37,589 bases of DNA from Prolixibacteraceae bacterium (GTDB taxonomy: Bacteria > Bacteroidota > Bacteroidia > Bacteroidales > Prolixibacteraceae). The stretch is from the NCBI GenBank assembly GCA_030602265.1, contig JAUWAB010000039.1:1-37589 (forward strand), written 5' to 3'. The notes beneath the pieces are model-generated. The model worked only from the letters and a program-made list of their open reading frames with translations, ran no database searches and was not told the origin of the DNA. Shown here piece by piece: positions 1 through 8,704 of the stretch. Position 1 is the stretch's first letter; every line of letters begins with the position of its first letter. The position numbers were made by a program, and so were the translations under genes.

Positions 1-16
1 ACCTTCCCTGCCCCCT

Positions 17-56
<40 letters not shown>

Positions 57-77
57 TACAAACTTCTTCATATGCTT

Positions 78-1448
78 TCACAAGCGAGCCGGCTGACATG
101 CATATTTTGAGGGGTCTATCAGACCAAATCTGGTCACCAAAACCTCAAAGGCATTATGTCTGTAAAGCCTGCATTTCCGCTGGCTCTTGCGATTGTAATA
201 CCGATAAAGACTGTTGTACAGGTACGCCCGAAGTCTGCGCTTACTCATAGCCGGATAGCTAATCCCTTTTATTTCAAAGTAGTTAAGCCATCCCCGAATG
301 ATCGGATTCAGCCCTGCCGCAACATCCTGCGCCTTAAAATGCCCATGGGTCTTCAGGTAGACCTTTATCTTATCCCGGATTTTCTGCTCCGATTTCTTTG
401 CCGGCATGATGTTCCAGTACCTGGTATTTCTGCCATGAAAATCCAAATCGTAGCGTATTGTAAACCCGAGAAAATTAAAGCTTTCCTTTTTTGCATCTAT
501 CTGACGGGTTTTTGATTCATTGATCATCAATCCCATCCGATCGAGCAAACTCTTAAGCCTGTCGGTTATTTCTACCGGCAAGGTTCTGCCCATTAGTACA
601 AAATCGTCGGCATACCGCACTATCTTCACCCCATATTTATAAAACAAACTTCCCGCATTATTTACTATCCGGTCTAACATATGGAAGTAAATATTGGCTA
701 ACAGAGGTGATATGACCCCGCCCTGTGGTGTTCCGATACCCTTACCTTTTCCACTTGTGTATTTCCCATCCTCACAAACCGGAACCTTCAGCCATTTGCT
801 GATCAGTTTCAGTATCCTTGGGTCGGTGATACGCTGCTTCAATGCTATTTGAAGTTTGTCGTGGGGAATGGTATCAAAATACTTGCTCAGGTCGGCATCG
901 TAAACCTCCGTTTTGCCCTGTTTCAGGTTCTCCTTTATCGCCGTTATCGCATCTTTTGAGCTGCGGTTGGGTCGAAAACCGTAAGAACTGTCCTCGAAGT
1001 CTGCCTCAAATATCGGTTCAAGTATCATCTTACATACTGCCTGGGCTATCCTGTCCCTCACGGTGGGAATACCCAACGGACGTTCTCCCCCATTGGCCTT
1101 GGGAATCATCACCCGCTTCACGGCCTGTGGTTCATAGAGCTGCGTGCGCAACTCTTCCCCAAGTACGTTAAGATAGGCATCAACTCCCTGGCTTTCTATA
1201 TCTGCTATGGTTACACGGTCAACCCCCGGAGCTCCTCCGTTGGCCTTGACGCTTTTCCATGCCTGACGTAGCATATAGGGAATAAACATCTTATCATACA
1301 ATACATAAAATTTATAACCCCGCTCCTGCTTGGCTTTCTGATATAGTTTCTCCTGCAATGTCAGTACTCTTTCCGCATCGGGTATTTCGCTTCGCCGTCT
1401 TTTGAACAGCTCTCCTTCTACTGATACTTCAACGTTTTTCTGATTCAT
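78..1448 (-). CDS. ltrA: Group II intron reverse transcriptase/maturase
   Basis: This is the intron-encoded protein that splices the intron and copies it into DNA. The chosen start is the ATG at 1448 (456 aa); an upstream in-frame TTG at 1457 would add three residues. Reverse-transcriptase blocks are clear: PLGIPTVRDRIAQ near residue 128, YGFRPNRSS near 156, DLSKYFDTIPHD near 186, GTPQGGVISPLLANIY near 239, and the catalytic YADD near 279. The C-terminal third has the maturase X domain (LNPIIRGWLNYF). It ends without the zinc-finger HNH endonuclease domain found in many longer LtrA proteins, so an En-minus mechanism is expected. No frameshift or stop is present, so it looks intact. Confidence 0.95.
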   Translation of the reverse strand: MNQKNVEVSVEGELFKRRRSEIPDAERVLTLQEKLYQKAKQERGYKFYVLYDKMFIPYMLRQAWKSVKANGGAPGVDRVTIADIESQGVDAYLNVLGEELRTQLYEPQAVKRVMIPKANGGERPLGIPTVRDRIAQAVCKMILEPIFEADFEDSSYGFRPNRSSKDAITAIKENLKQGKTEVYDADLSKYFDTIPHDKLQIALKQRITDPRILKLISKWLKVPVCEDGKYTSGKGKGIGTPQGGVISPLLANIYFHMLDRIVNNAGSLFYKYGVKIVRYADDFVLMGRTLPVEITDRLKSLLDRMGLMINESKTRQIDAKKESFNFLGFTIRYDLDFHGRNTRYWNIMPAKKSEQKIRDKIKVYLKTHGHFKAQDVAAGLNPIIRGWLNYFEIKGISYPAMSKRRLRAYLYNSLYRYYNRKSQRKCRLYRHNAFEVLVTRFGLIDPSKYACQPARL

Positions 1449-1910
1449 AACTACCAATTCCGTTTAACTTACATTCTTTGAAACTTTGTTTATAGTAATG
1501 CCCCTTCGCTCCTTCCGCTTTTACCTTTCCGGATGTCATCACTACTACGGGCATCTCCGACTCCCTCGACAACAGGCAGACTAAACCTGTCTCGTTAGGG
1601 TATCCCACGTTCATGCGCCACCTTTGCTCTGCACGCAACATCATATTACTCCGGGTATCTACCAATTGGTGTTTCGCCATTGATCCAATTGGTATAGCAG
1701 GTTTCATCATATCCGGAAGATTGACCGATACCATTTGTGTAACGAAGCCTGACTGATGCAGCTTACAGAACCGATCCGCCCGAGCTTCACAAAGCTCGTT
1801 TCCTAACAGTGTGTCAGGCGGTCTTCAACCTGAACGGCTAATTGGGTTGTAAGGTTCTTTCATCCTTATAGGTATTTGATTAATATTTAACGCACGCCTC
1901 GTGGCGCACC

Positions 1911-1965
1911 AGATTACACAGATAAATATATTGTCCACAGATTACACAGATTACACAGATTATTA
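1911..1965. repeat. Short TGTGTAATC array, left copy
   Basis: Read on the minus strand, this stretch holds three to four TGTGTAATC units interrupted at 1921-1936 by an AT-rich spacer. It forms the outer part of the left inverted-repeat arm around the GxxExxY gene and is the 5' exon of the group II intron. The orientation is opposite to the 14-unit array at 2669-2794. Confidence 0.8.
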
Positions 1966-2681
1966 AATCGTTTACCCAGCCCGACATGGTCTGGCGGGGA
2001 TTACACCGATAAAGAAATATTTACTTTTTTCTCTGACTATCGGATTTCTGTCTCTGACGGATTGCCAATGCGAAGGTTCAGATGATTAATCGCTTATAGC
2101 GGAGTGATTTCTCTCCAAAATTTAACAATAGGCCTACCTTTAATTTTGATGCGTACAGGTAATTCATCAGCTGTGCTTCATGCTCTCCTGTAAGACAAGG
2201 AAGTGCCTTAAGTTCTAAAATGATTTTGTCGTAAACTAAAAAGTCTGCATAAAAATCTTTCCTTAACTGGATTCCCTTATATTGCACCAAAAATCTTTTT
2301 TCACGGAGAAAAGGTATTTCCCGCAATTGAAACTCAATCCCAAGAGCTTCAGAATAAACACCTTCCATAAATCCGGCTCCCAGTTGGCTGTGTACTTCCA
2401 TTGCAGCTCCAATGAGCTCGTACGTCAAATCTTTAAAATGAAATTCACTCATAATTCAAGGGTTAACAGTGTTTTGAAATAATTCTTAAAAGTAGCAAAC
2501 CTATGAAAAAATACTTTCGCATCTATTCTATTTTGTACTGTAAAAAAAAAATCAAAGTACACAGACGATAAAACGGTAAAATGCAACTATTAGTGACCTA
2601 CAATCGAGAATCTGAGCAATCTGCGTAACTCCCGCCTGACCATGCAGGGCTGGTGTAGACAGTTTAATAATCTGTGTAATC
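1949..2681. repeat. Imperfect inverted repeat enclosing GxxExxY gene
   Basis: The reverse complement of about 1949-2010 aligns with about 2619-2681 over roughly 62 bp. Shared blocks include CCCGCC-GACCATG, GGGCTGG and TTTAATAATCTGTGTAATC. The similarity continues outward through the TGTGTAATC arrays to a TGTGGAC-AT-rich-TCTGTG end on both sides, so the whole 1910-2850 segment is roughly symmetrical around the gene at 2078-2452. This layout resembles a small cassette or MITE-like unit; mobility is inferred. Confidence 0.7.
2078..2452 (-). CDS. GxxExxY family protein
   Basis: A 124-residue protein of the GxxExxY family, named for the motif seen near residues 28-34 (GFMEGVYSEAL). The downstream pattern of an aspartate in DFYADFLVYD and the ILELKAL strand is consistent with a PDDEXK-like nuclease fold, but no activity is established for the family. 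The ATG at 2452 gives the usual family length. It has its own repeat-bounded niche and no operon partner: the intron lies downstream, and an inverted-repeat arm and a 9-bp array lie upstream. The gene appears intact. Function unknown. Confidence 0.88.
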   Translation of the reverse strand: MSEFHFKDLTYELIGAAMEVHSQLGAGFMEGVYSEALGIEFQLREIPFLREKRFLVQYKGIQLRKDFYADFLVYDKIILELKALPCLTGEHEAQLMNYLYASKLKVGLLLNFGEKSLRYKRLII

Positions 2682-2850
2682 TGTGTAATCTGTGTAATCT
2701 GTGTAATCTGTGTAATCTGTGTAATCTGTGTAATCTGTGTAATCTGTGTAATCTGTGTAATCTGTGTAATCTGTGTAATCTGTGTAATCTGTGGACTATT
2801 TATATATTCGTATAATCTGTGGACTATTTATATATTCGTATAATCTGTGG
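2669..2850. repeat. 14 x 9-bp array plus two 28-bp direct repeats
   Basis: Bases 2669-2794 are 14 consecutive copies of AATCTGTGT, the last ending in G. They are followed by two identical 28-bp units at 2795-2822 and 2823-2850. Each unit has an AT-rich centre and ends in AATCTGTGG. The array ends at the stop codon of the FtsX-like permease gene (2852). There are no unique spacers, so it is not a CRISPR array. Confidence 0.95.
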
Positions 2851-2851
2851 A

Positions 2852-5800
2852 TTATTCGCTGCGCAGGGCGTCCGTCAGTTTATCGGGGCGGACCATAAGG
2901 GCGGCTAATCCGTGGATCCAGGCAAAGCCGTTGACAAGAATCAGGGCGACTACCCAGGCAATGGTTGAAAACGAGATGTCGGTATTCTCCGAAAAGAAGG
3001 CCGGCAAGGTGGCGACGACAGCCGTGACGAAGCCGATGGCAACGCCGGCCAGTAACAGCCGGCCATATTCACCGGCAACCAGGGCAACAATCCGGGCTTT
3101 CCGGAAGCCAACTGCACGGAGTACAGCCAGTTCATGCTGCCGCTCCATGATGGTACGGGCCAAAACCAGCGCCAGCCCGATGGTCCCCAGTGCCAGTCCG
3201 AGGGCACCTAATGCAAGGAATATCGACAGGTAGGTGTTGGTCACGGAATAGAACTCCGCCAGACGCTTCGGAGCCTGGTTCATTTCCCAGCCATAGTCCC
3301 TGAAAATCATCTGCAGATCATTACCGGTCTCTTCCTCCTCATTACCATCTGCCTCTACGAGAAATACGGAAGATCCGCTGTGTGTCGGATAGTGTTTCAG
3401 GAAATGGCTGTCGCCAATTATCACAAAGCCCTGAAAAACAGACGGTGCAAGTCCGCCGATCAGTTTCAGCCGCAAAGTATCGCCGGTTTCATTCTGATAC
3501 ATCAGGGTATCACCCACCTTCATACCCAATCCCCATTGGATAACCGTCTGGTCGGCAATGGCCGGTACCACCCCGCCGGGAAGTTCCTTTTCCAAAGAAC
3601 TCCACGGATCTTCCGGATCCAGGTCCTCCGTCCGGGTAGAAAAACTGAACCTTCCGGTCAGTTGTCCGGTTCCGACACCCAGAATAGCCGGATTGGAAAT
3701 CCGGTTAAGGTTCAGGCAGCTGGCATCGTCGCCATCCACCCGGTGGAACTGCACGGAGCGGAAGCTCGCAGGCAAGCCCTCGGTGGCCCGCCGTGACGGA
3801 TCGTTCAGATCGAACAGCACCGGCACCGAGGTTTCGGCAAAATAATGAAACCCTCCTGCCCCACTGGTTTTCTTTCCGGCGTCGGCAAACATATCCTGCC
3901 GGTTGGCGCCTGTCGATACCACCAGGAAGGTACCCAGGGCAAACAGGATGATAACGGTGAGCGAACGGCCCCTGTTCCGTGACAGGTTTCTCCGTATCAG
4001 TCTTCCGGTCGTCAATTCCCCGGGTGTTCGCTCACCCTGCGCATTTGCCCCTCCGTTAGCCGGGTTCCGGTAGAAAGAAAGCCAGAAGTCGGCCCAAAGC
4101 AATAAACCAGGCAACAGCAACCCGCCAGCCACAAAAAACATCGATGCGTTCCGGCCTTCGCCTGCCATAAGCTGCCAGAGCAGCAAGACCGTTGCCAGCA
4201 AGGGAAGAGCCACGGCAACAATCTTTTTCAGTCTATTATTTCCTGAAGTCTGGAGAACCAGGTCCTTACGGTGCAACTCAGCGACGCGCCGTTTCAGGTA
4301 CCGGTTCAGCGGCAGGGCTACGGCAGCCAGGATGACCAGCATACTCACCACGCCGCCGATGATCAGGGTATGCACATCAATATGAATAAAAAGCACCTCG
4401 GTACGGACAATATCCCACCAAAGCGTATTCAGGAATTTAAACACCAGCCGGGTATAGAGAACAGCGAGGGCCAGACCGGCGAATATGCCGAAAATGGCAA
4501 TAAACACCGTTTCCAGAAGAATTATCCTGAATATCTGACGGTTCCTGAATCCCAGCTGTATCAGCGTTCCGGTCTGCGACGAACGGCTTTCCAGGTTAAA
4601 CCGGAACATCAGGGCACTCAGGAGAATGGCTGCTAACAACAGGAAGAAGCTGAGCCCAAGGAAAAGCTGACTGAAATCCACACCGCCCCTGGCGGCCGCC
4701 AATCCTTCCTCTTTTACCGGGAGGATGGCCATGCCGATATCGGCCGGCCGGATATGCTCCCGGAATACGCTGCTGAATTCCTCCTCAGAAAATTCCTCGT
4801 CCGGAATCCGGAGGGCAGTATAGTTGCCAAACCGGTTGGCCCATAATTGCTGGCCGAGGGTTTCCGAAACAAATGCTTTGGGGATTCCCTTATATTTATC
4901 CCAGTAATCCTCATCCGTTTGCCTGATTTTATCGAGGTCGATCGGCACACCGGCCTCCCATTCACGGCAATGGCCGGCATCCGACAAACCCGGCAGGTGT
5001 GGCATCAGGTCGCCATCCGCCCAGACCCCTTCGACAGGAACAATTTCCTTTACCCTCAGGGTGGTTTCCCGTTCCTCCAACTGCCGCAAGGGCCCGATTT
5101 CAAAATAGGCCATGCGTATGGTGTCGCCCGGCGACACACCAAGGTCGTCGGCCGTCCACAGGTTAAGAATAACCTCATCGGCCTGCAGGTCAAATCCGGA
5201 GGAAGAAGCCACAAAGGAATAAGGCGTTTCCTTCCCTGCTGTCTTCAGCGCGTTCACGAAATAAGTCAGAATCTTTTTCGTCTCCGGAATTTTACTGAAA
5301 GCGCCGGTAACGGCAGGTTCCATAAACACCCTTTCCGACGAAATTTCCGTTTCGCCGGTCAGAGGGATATATTTCAACAGAAGGCTGCCGTCTGCGGGGG
5401 TAATCCTGTTCGCCAAAGCGCTGTACAGATCAGGGATTCCGGCATTTTCAGCATGGATCAGCAGCCTGTTGGCCCGGCCTTCGAATTCCATGAGGCGGTT
5501 AAGCCGGTCGATGGAAATAAACAGGTTAAAAGGGGCGCTCTGCGAATTTTTAAGGTTGAAATGTCCCATTTCCGTTTTATCCACAATCGCTTTCACGGTT
5601 ACACGCAGGGTGACGGTCGTTTCGGTGTCGGAGACGAAAGGGGCGTTTTTAGGGATCAGGCTGGCCTTACCGATGCGCACCAGCAAGGCATCACCGGCTC
5701 CGACCTCCAGCCGGTCGGCCATATTACGGCTGATCACCACGTCATTATCAATGATATCGAACGGTTGGGCCATTCCGGTGACTCTGGCAAAATCATCGTT

Positions 5801-6133
5801 GATACCAATGATCTGCACACGGTTAACGCGCTGTTGTCCGCCGCCGGCAACCGCCATGCCTTCCAGCATCAACACGGAGGCAACGTCGTGCCCCGTTTCC
5901 GCTCTCAATTCCCCGGCCAGTTCCTGCCTGAAATAGCGGTCGGTAACCGTGACGGCATGGGTGACATCTCCCAGCCGGTACCAGGCCGTCTGCTCCAGGC
6001 TGAACCGCACCGAATCGCCGATGATCAGTCCGCCGGTAAGTACGGCGGTACTGACGGCCACTCCGAGGGCCACCAGCAGGTTGCGGCCGGAATAATACCG
6101 CAGGGACCGGAATATGAATTGGAAAATATGCAT
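2852..6133 (-). CDS. Large ABC transporter permease, double FtsX/MacB type
   Basis: A 1093-residue inner-membrane permease of the FtsX/MacB superfamily. An N-terminal TM (about 16-40) is followed by a long MacB-like periplasmic domain. A first FtsX block of three TM segments lies near 485-640, with further TMs near 660-735. A second periplasmic domain follows, then a second FtsX block near 960-1090 containing the typical ERQHELAVLRAVGFRK signature after its first TM. Double-FtsX proteins of this size work with a LolD/MacB-like ATPase, which is the next gene upstream (6384-7067), 250 bp away across a repeat block. The substrate is unknown; lipoprotein, lipid or peptide export are the family options. 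The ATG at 6133 opens directly into the first TM segment. The stop codon abuts the TAATC repeat. Confidence 0.92.
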   Translation of the reverse strand: MHIFQFIFRSLRYYSGRNLLVALGVAVSTAVLTGGLIIGDSVRFSLEQTAWYRLGDVTHAVTVTDRYFRQELAGELRAETGHDVASVLMLEGMAVAGGGQQRVNRVQIIGINDDFARVTGMAQPFDIIDNDVVISRNMADRLEVGAGDALLVRIGKASLIPKNAPFVSDTETTVTLRVTVKAIVDKTEMGHFNLKNSQSAPFNLFISIDRLNRLMEFEGRANRLLIHAENAGIPDLYSALANRITPADGSLLLKYIPLTGETEISSERVFMEPAVTGAFSKIPETKKILTYFVNALKTAGKETPYSFVASSSGFDLQADEVILNLWTADDLGVSPGDTIRMAYFEIGPLRQLEERETTLRVKEIVPVEGVWADGDLMPHLPGLSDAGHCREWEAGVPIDLDKIRQTDEDYWDKYKGIPKAFVSETLGQQLWANRFGNYTALRIPDEEFSEEEFSSVFREHIRPADIGMAILPVKEEGLAAARGGVDFSQLFLGLSFFLLLAAILLSALMFRFNLESRSSQTGTLIQLGFRNRQIFRIILLETVFIAIFGIFAGLALAVLYTRLVFKFLNTLWWDIVRTEVLFIHIDVHTLIIGGVVSMLVILAAVALPLNRYLKRRVAELHRKDLVLQTSGNNRLKKIVAVALPLLATVLLLWQLMAGEGRNASMFFVAGGLLLPGLLLWADFWLSFYRNPANGGANAQGERTPGELTTGRLIRRNLSRNRGRSLTVIILFALGTFLVVSTGANRQDMFADAGKKTSGAGGFHYFAETSVPVLFDLNDPSRRATEGLPASFRSVQFHRVDGDDASCLNLNRISNPAILGVGTGQLTGRFSFSTRTEDLDPEDPWSSLEKELPGGVVPAIADQTVIQWGLGMKVGDTLMYQNETGDTLRLKLIGGLAPSVFQGFVIIGDSHFLKHYPTHSGSSVFLVEADGNEEEETGNDLQMIFRDYGWEMNQAPKRLAEFYSVTNTYLSIFLALGALGLALGTIGLALVLARTIMERQHELAVLRAVGFRKARIVALVAGEYGRLLLAGVAIGFVTAVVATLPAFFSENTDISFSTIAWVVALILVNGFAWIHGLAALMVRPDKLTDALRSE

Positions 6134-6180
6134 GTGTATCCTTATTACTGAATCTATTAATCTTAGTAACTAATATTATA

Positions 6181-6350
6181 GCCGGTACCATTTTCCTTAG
6201 AATCCCGGAGGGTTTGCCTATGGGTTTCATGCCGGTACCATTATCCTTATTATCCCGGACGAAAAGCCATATGGCACAAATATAGGGATTACCTATGGGT
6301 TTCATGCCGGTACCATTATCCTTATTATCCCGGAGGGATTACATATGGGT
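6181..6350. repeat. Three tandem imperfect ~50-bp repeats
   Basis: Three copies begin at 6181, 6231 and 6306. Each opens with GCCGGTACCATT, runs through CCTTA and ATCCCGGA, and ends with a TATGGGT block. Copy 2 carries an extra stretch of about 25 bp. They fill the gap between the permease and its ATPase gene. No gene is seen here; an overlapping minus-strand reading frame is just the repeat translated. Confidence 0.8.
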
Positions 6351-6383
6351 AGCGTAAACGGTCCGGGAAAAAGGACACTGCCA

Positions 6384-7067
6384 TCAGGATATGAACGGCG
6401 AAAGGGTACCATGGTTCAGGTACCAGACCTTATCCATCCTTGCCGCCAGTTCAGCGGAGTGGGTCACGGTTACGAGGGTCACCCCTTCCTCCCGGCTGAG
6501 GGAAATCAGGAGGTCCGAAAGGATGGAAGCGTTATCTTCGTCCAGGGCCCCGGTGGGTTCATCGGCCAGGATCAGCGACGGTTTGTTAACCATCGCCCTG
6601 ACCACGGCAGTGCGCTGGCATTCGCCCCCCGACATCTGCGAGGGCAGCTGGTTGCGCTGTCCCCAAATCCCGGTCTTCTTCAGCAGGTACTCTGCCCAGT
6701 CTTTGCTGTCCTTATCCACCGATTTCCCAGAAGGAAGCAGGGGCAGCAGCACGTTCTCCCAAAGGGTAAGCTGCGGCAGCAGGTGATGTTGCTGAAACAC
6801 AAATCCCAGGCTCTTCTGCCTGAAAATCGCCAGCTGATCATTACTGAAGGAGCTGATATCCGTTCCGTTGAATAAAATTTCCCCGGAATCTGGCCGGTCC
6901 AAGGCGCCGATCAGGTTCAGCAGGGTGGTTTTCCCTGATCCGGAAGGGCCGACGATACCGGTCCTTATACCGGCACCAACCTGCCAGCTAAGGTCAGTCA
7001 GAACCGCCCTGAAGGCATGTGTACCGGGGGTTCCGTAACCTTTACTTACTTTTTTGAGTTCGAGCAT
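6384..7067 (-). CDS. ABC transporter ATP-binding protein, LolD/MacB type
   Basis: A 227-residue cytoplasmic ATPase that should power the adjacent FtsX permease. Walker A is GPSGSGKT at residues 40-47, the Q-loop is FVFQQ near 89-93, the ABC signature is MSGGE at 145-149, Walker B is LILADE at 165-170, and the switch histidine is in VTVTHS near 203. All catalytic motifs are present. The length and the ADEPTGALD block are typical of the MacB/LolD/FtsE branch. It lies downstream of the glycosyltransferase on the same strand, but a 327-bp repeat-filled gap separates them, so co-transcription with the redox operon is uncertain. Confidence 0.95.
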   Translation of the reverse strand: MLELKKVSKGYGTPGTHAFRAVLTDLSWQVGAGIRTGIVGPSGSGKTTLLNLIGALDRPDSGEILFNGTDISSFSNDQLAIFRQKSLGFVFQQHHLLPQLTLWENVLLPLLPSGKSVDKDSKDWAEYLLKKTGIWGQRNQLPSQMSGGECQRTAVVRAMVNKPSLILADEPTGALDEDNASILSDLLISLSREEGVTLVTVTHSAELAARMDKVWYLNHGTLSPFIS

Positions 7068-7069
7068 TT

Positions 7070-7394
7070 TATTTAGACTAAAAGACGTTAGACATTAGAC
7101 ATCAGACATTAGACATTAGTCCGTCAGTATAAATTATAAAGTCCGGATTTAAATAACTGGCTAAAGCTACTAAATTAAGCACGGGTATCAAGACGAAAAT
7201 ATTAGAATGTTAGAGTATTAGAATATTAGAATAAATACGTTTATCGGCCATACCGGATCAAAAGAATGTATAAAGTATAAGGACAAAAGACAAAAAAAAC
7301 TTTGTAGTACCTTGTGTCTTATCTCCTTCGTGGTTTTAAAAAATCAGTTATATAAGAGACATCAGACAACAGACGTTAGGTTGAATTTGATTCC
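7070..7394. repeat. Composite intergenic repeat element, copy 1
   Basis: This 325-bp gap has no gene. In + strand order it holds an ATTAGACATCAG array (7085-7121), a block with TTTAAATAACTGGC and GGGTATCAAGAC (7147-7193), a TTAGAATATTAGA array (about 7200-7232), a CTTTGTAGTACCTTGTGTCTT block (from about 7300), the sequence TAAGAGACATCAGAC near 7354, and a short GACATCAGACAACAG array. The same blocks recur in the same order at 35788-35990. Confidence 0.75.
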
Positions 7395-8693
7395 TTACGC
7401 TTCCGGCGAACCTATCAACCGCTGATAGACCCCGATCATTTCCTTTGCATGATCGTGTATATTGAAATACTGTTCCACGCCTTTTCTGGCCTGATGGCTG
7501 AGTTTTTCGAGGCGTTGCGGGTCCTGGAGCAGTCCGGCCCACGCTTTGGCCAGTTCATCCGGCGAATTGGGCTCATAGGTGACGCCCCCCGACGAGAGCT
7601 TCACGATCTCCGGGAAAGCACCCAGGGCAGGCTGCACAATGGGAATCCCGCTGGCCATCAGTTCGGGAAGGTACATACCGAAAGCCTCGCCATTCCTGAC
7701 AGGTACAGAACCTATGGCAATTTTCCGGAAGAAATCGGTCCGCCCGGGCCCTTCAAACTCGTCGTGAAAATCAACGTCGTTATGCAATCCGGCCCTATCC
7801 AGGCGACGTTTCAGCATTTTAATGTATTTCGTGTCCGACTGCGTTGAACCGCCGGTTACGACGAGCCTAACATCCTGAAAGGCAGGATCCTGGCGAAGTT
7901 TTATAAACGCATCCACCACGATATCGAATCCGTTTGCCTGACAAAGCCTGCTGATATAACCCACCGCACGGGGCTTATCGGTTGAGGGTATAAATTCATA
8001 TTCACCCGGATCAACACCCAGGTAAACCGGAAAGACCTTCTCGTCGGGCAGTGACATCCGCGTCTTCATCACCTCCCCGAAATACTGGCTGACCGCGATA
8101 AAGGCATCCACATCCTGTGCCTTCAGGGTCATCTGTTTCCATATCTGATCCTGGAATTCGGGTTTCATGACATCCACCCACACATCTTCATCCTGAAGGG
8201 AACAAACCACGGGAACACCGGTTTTCTCGCGGATCCGGCGGGCTAATCCCAGAAGCAGGGCATTGGAAATGTGTACAACATCCGGCTTAAGGTGCTCGCC
8301 TATCCAGTCGACCATCTTTTCGAGTTCCTCCTTCTGTTTACCCTCTTCTCCCAGGAGCATCGACAAGGTCATCTCCTCTAATCCTTTGGCATTGGTAGAA
8401 CCCGCCATGCCGGCCGCCAATTTCAGCATCGGTTTGGAATTCAATAACTTATCGAACCATGCCGGCGCCTTCCTGAAGATGGGGTATAACTGTTTCAGGT
8501 ATATACTGATGGCACCGTAAAACACAGGGATTTCACCCAGGTCATGTTCGTCGGAAAAGAGCGGCAGGTACATCGGTACTTTGACCACCTGGTGCCCCTC
8601 CTCACGGAGTGCAGTCACAAATTTACTATCGCGCAGGCAGTTACCGCAATAAAAAGATCCACCTGAACCCGGAATGATTTGTACAATATTCAT
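7395..8693 (-). CDS. Glycosyltransferase family 4 protein
   Basis: A GT-B fold retaining glycosyltransferase of 432 residues. The N-terminal domain starts with a nucleotide-fold strand (MNIVQIIPGSGG). The C-terminal donor-binding domain carries the GT4 EX7E motif in GEAFGMYLPELMASGIP, followed by PEIV. Donor and acceptor are not predictable. The N-terminus carries a Cys-Gly-Asn-Cys motif right after the glycine loop, an unusual CxxC for a GT4 enzyme. The ATG at 8693 is preferred over the one at 8723, which would overlap the upstream propeller gene and add ten poorly fitting residues. It follows that gene by 11 bp, so it is probably the last gene of the redox/propeller operon. Confidence 0.9.
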   Translation of the reverse strand: MNIVQIIPGSGGSFYCGNCLRDSKFVTALREEGHQVVKVPMYLPLFSDEHDLGEIPVFYGAISIYLKQLYPIFRKAPAWFDKLLNSKPMLKLAAGMAGSTNAKGLEEMTLSMLLGEEGKQKEELEKMVDWIGEHLKPDVVHISNALLLGLARRIREKTGVPVVCSLQDEDVWVDVMKPEFQDQIWKQMTLKAQDVDAFIAVSQYFGEVMKTRMSLPDEKVFPVYLGVDPGEYEFIPSTDKPRAVGYISRLCQANGFDIVVDAFIKLRQDPAFQDVRLVVTGGSTQSDTKYIKMLKRRLDRAGLHNDVDFHDEFEGPGRTDFFRKIAIGSVPVRNGEAFGMYLPELMASGIPIVQPALGAFPEIVKLSSGGVTYEPNSPDELAKAWAGLLQDPQRLEKLSHQARKGVEQYFNIHDHAKEMIGVYQRLIGSPEA

Positions 8694-8704
8694 AGTGAAT
8701 GGCT

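Noticed and set aside
1429-1734. 101-codon minus-strand frame upstream of the maturase
   Set aside because: It lies in the structured 5' RNA part of the group II intron, overlaps the maturase start, and has no protein signature.
2669-2850. Possible CRISPR array
   Set aside because: The 9-bp units are contiguous with no unique spacers, and no cas genes are in the window.
4847-6151. 434-codon plus-strand open frame
   Set aside because: It is fully antisense to the FtsX-like permease, whose frame has clear domain motifs; the translation shows no family signature.
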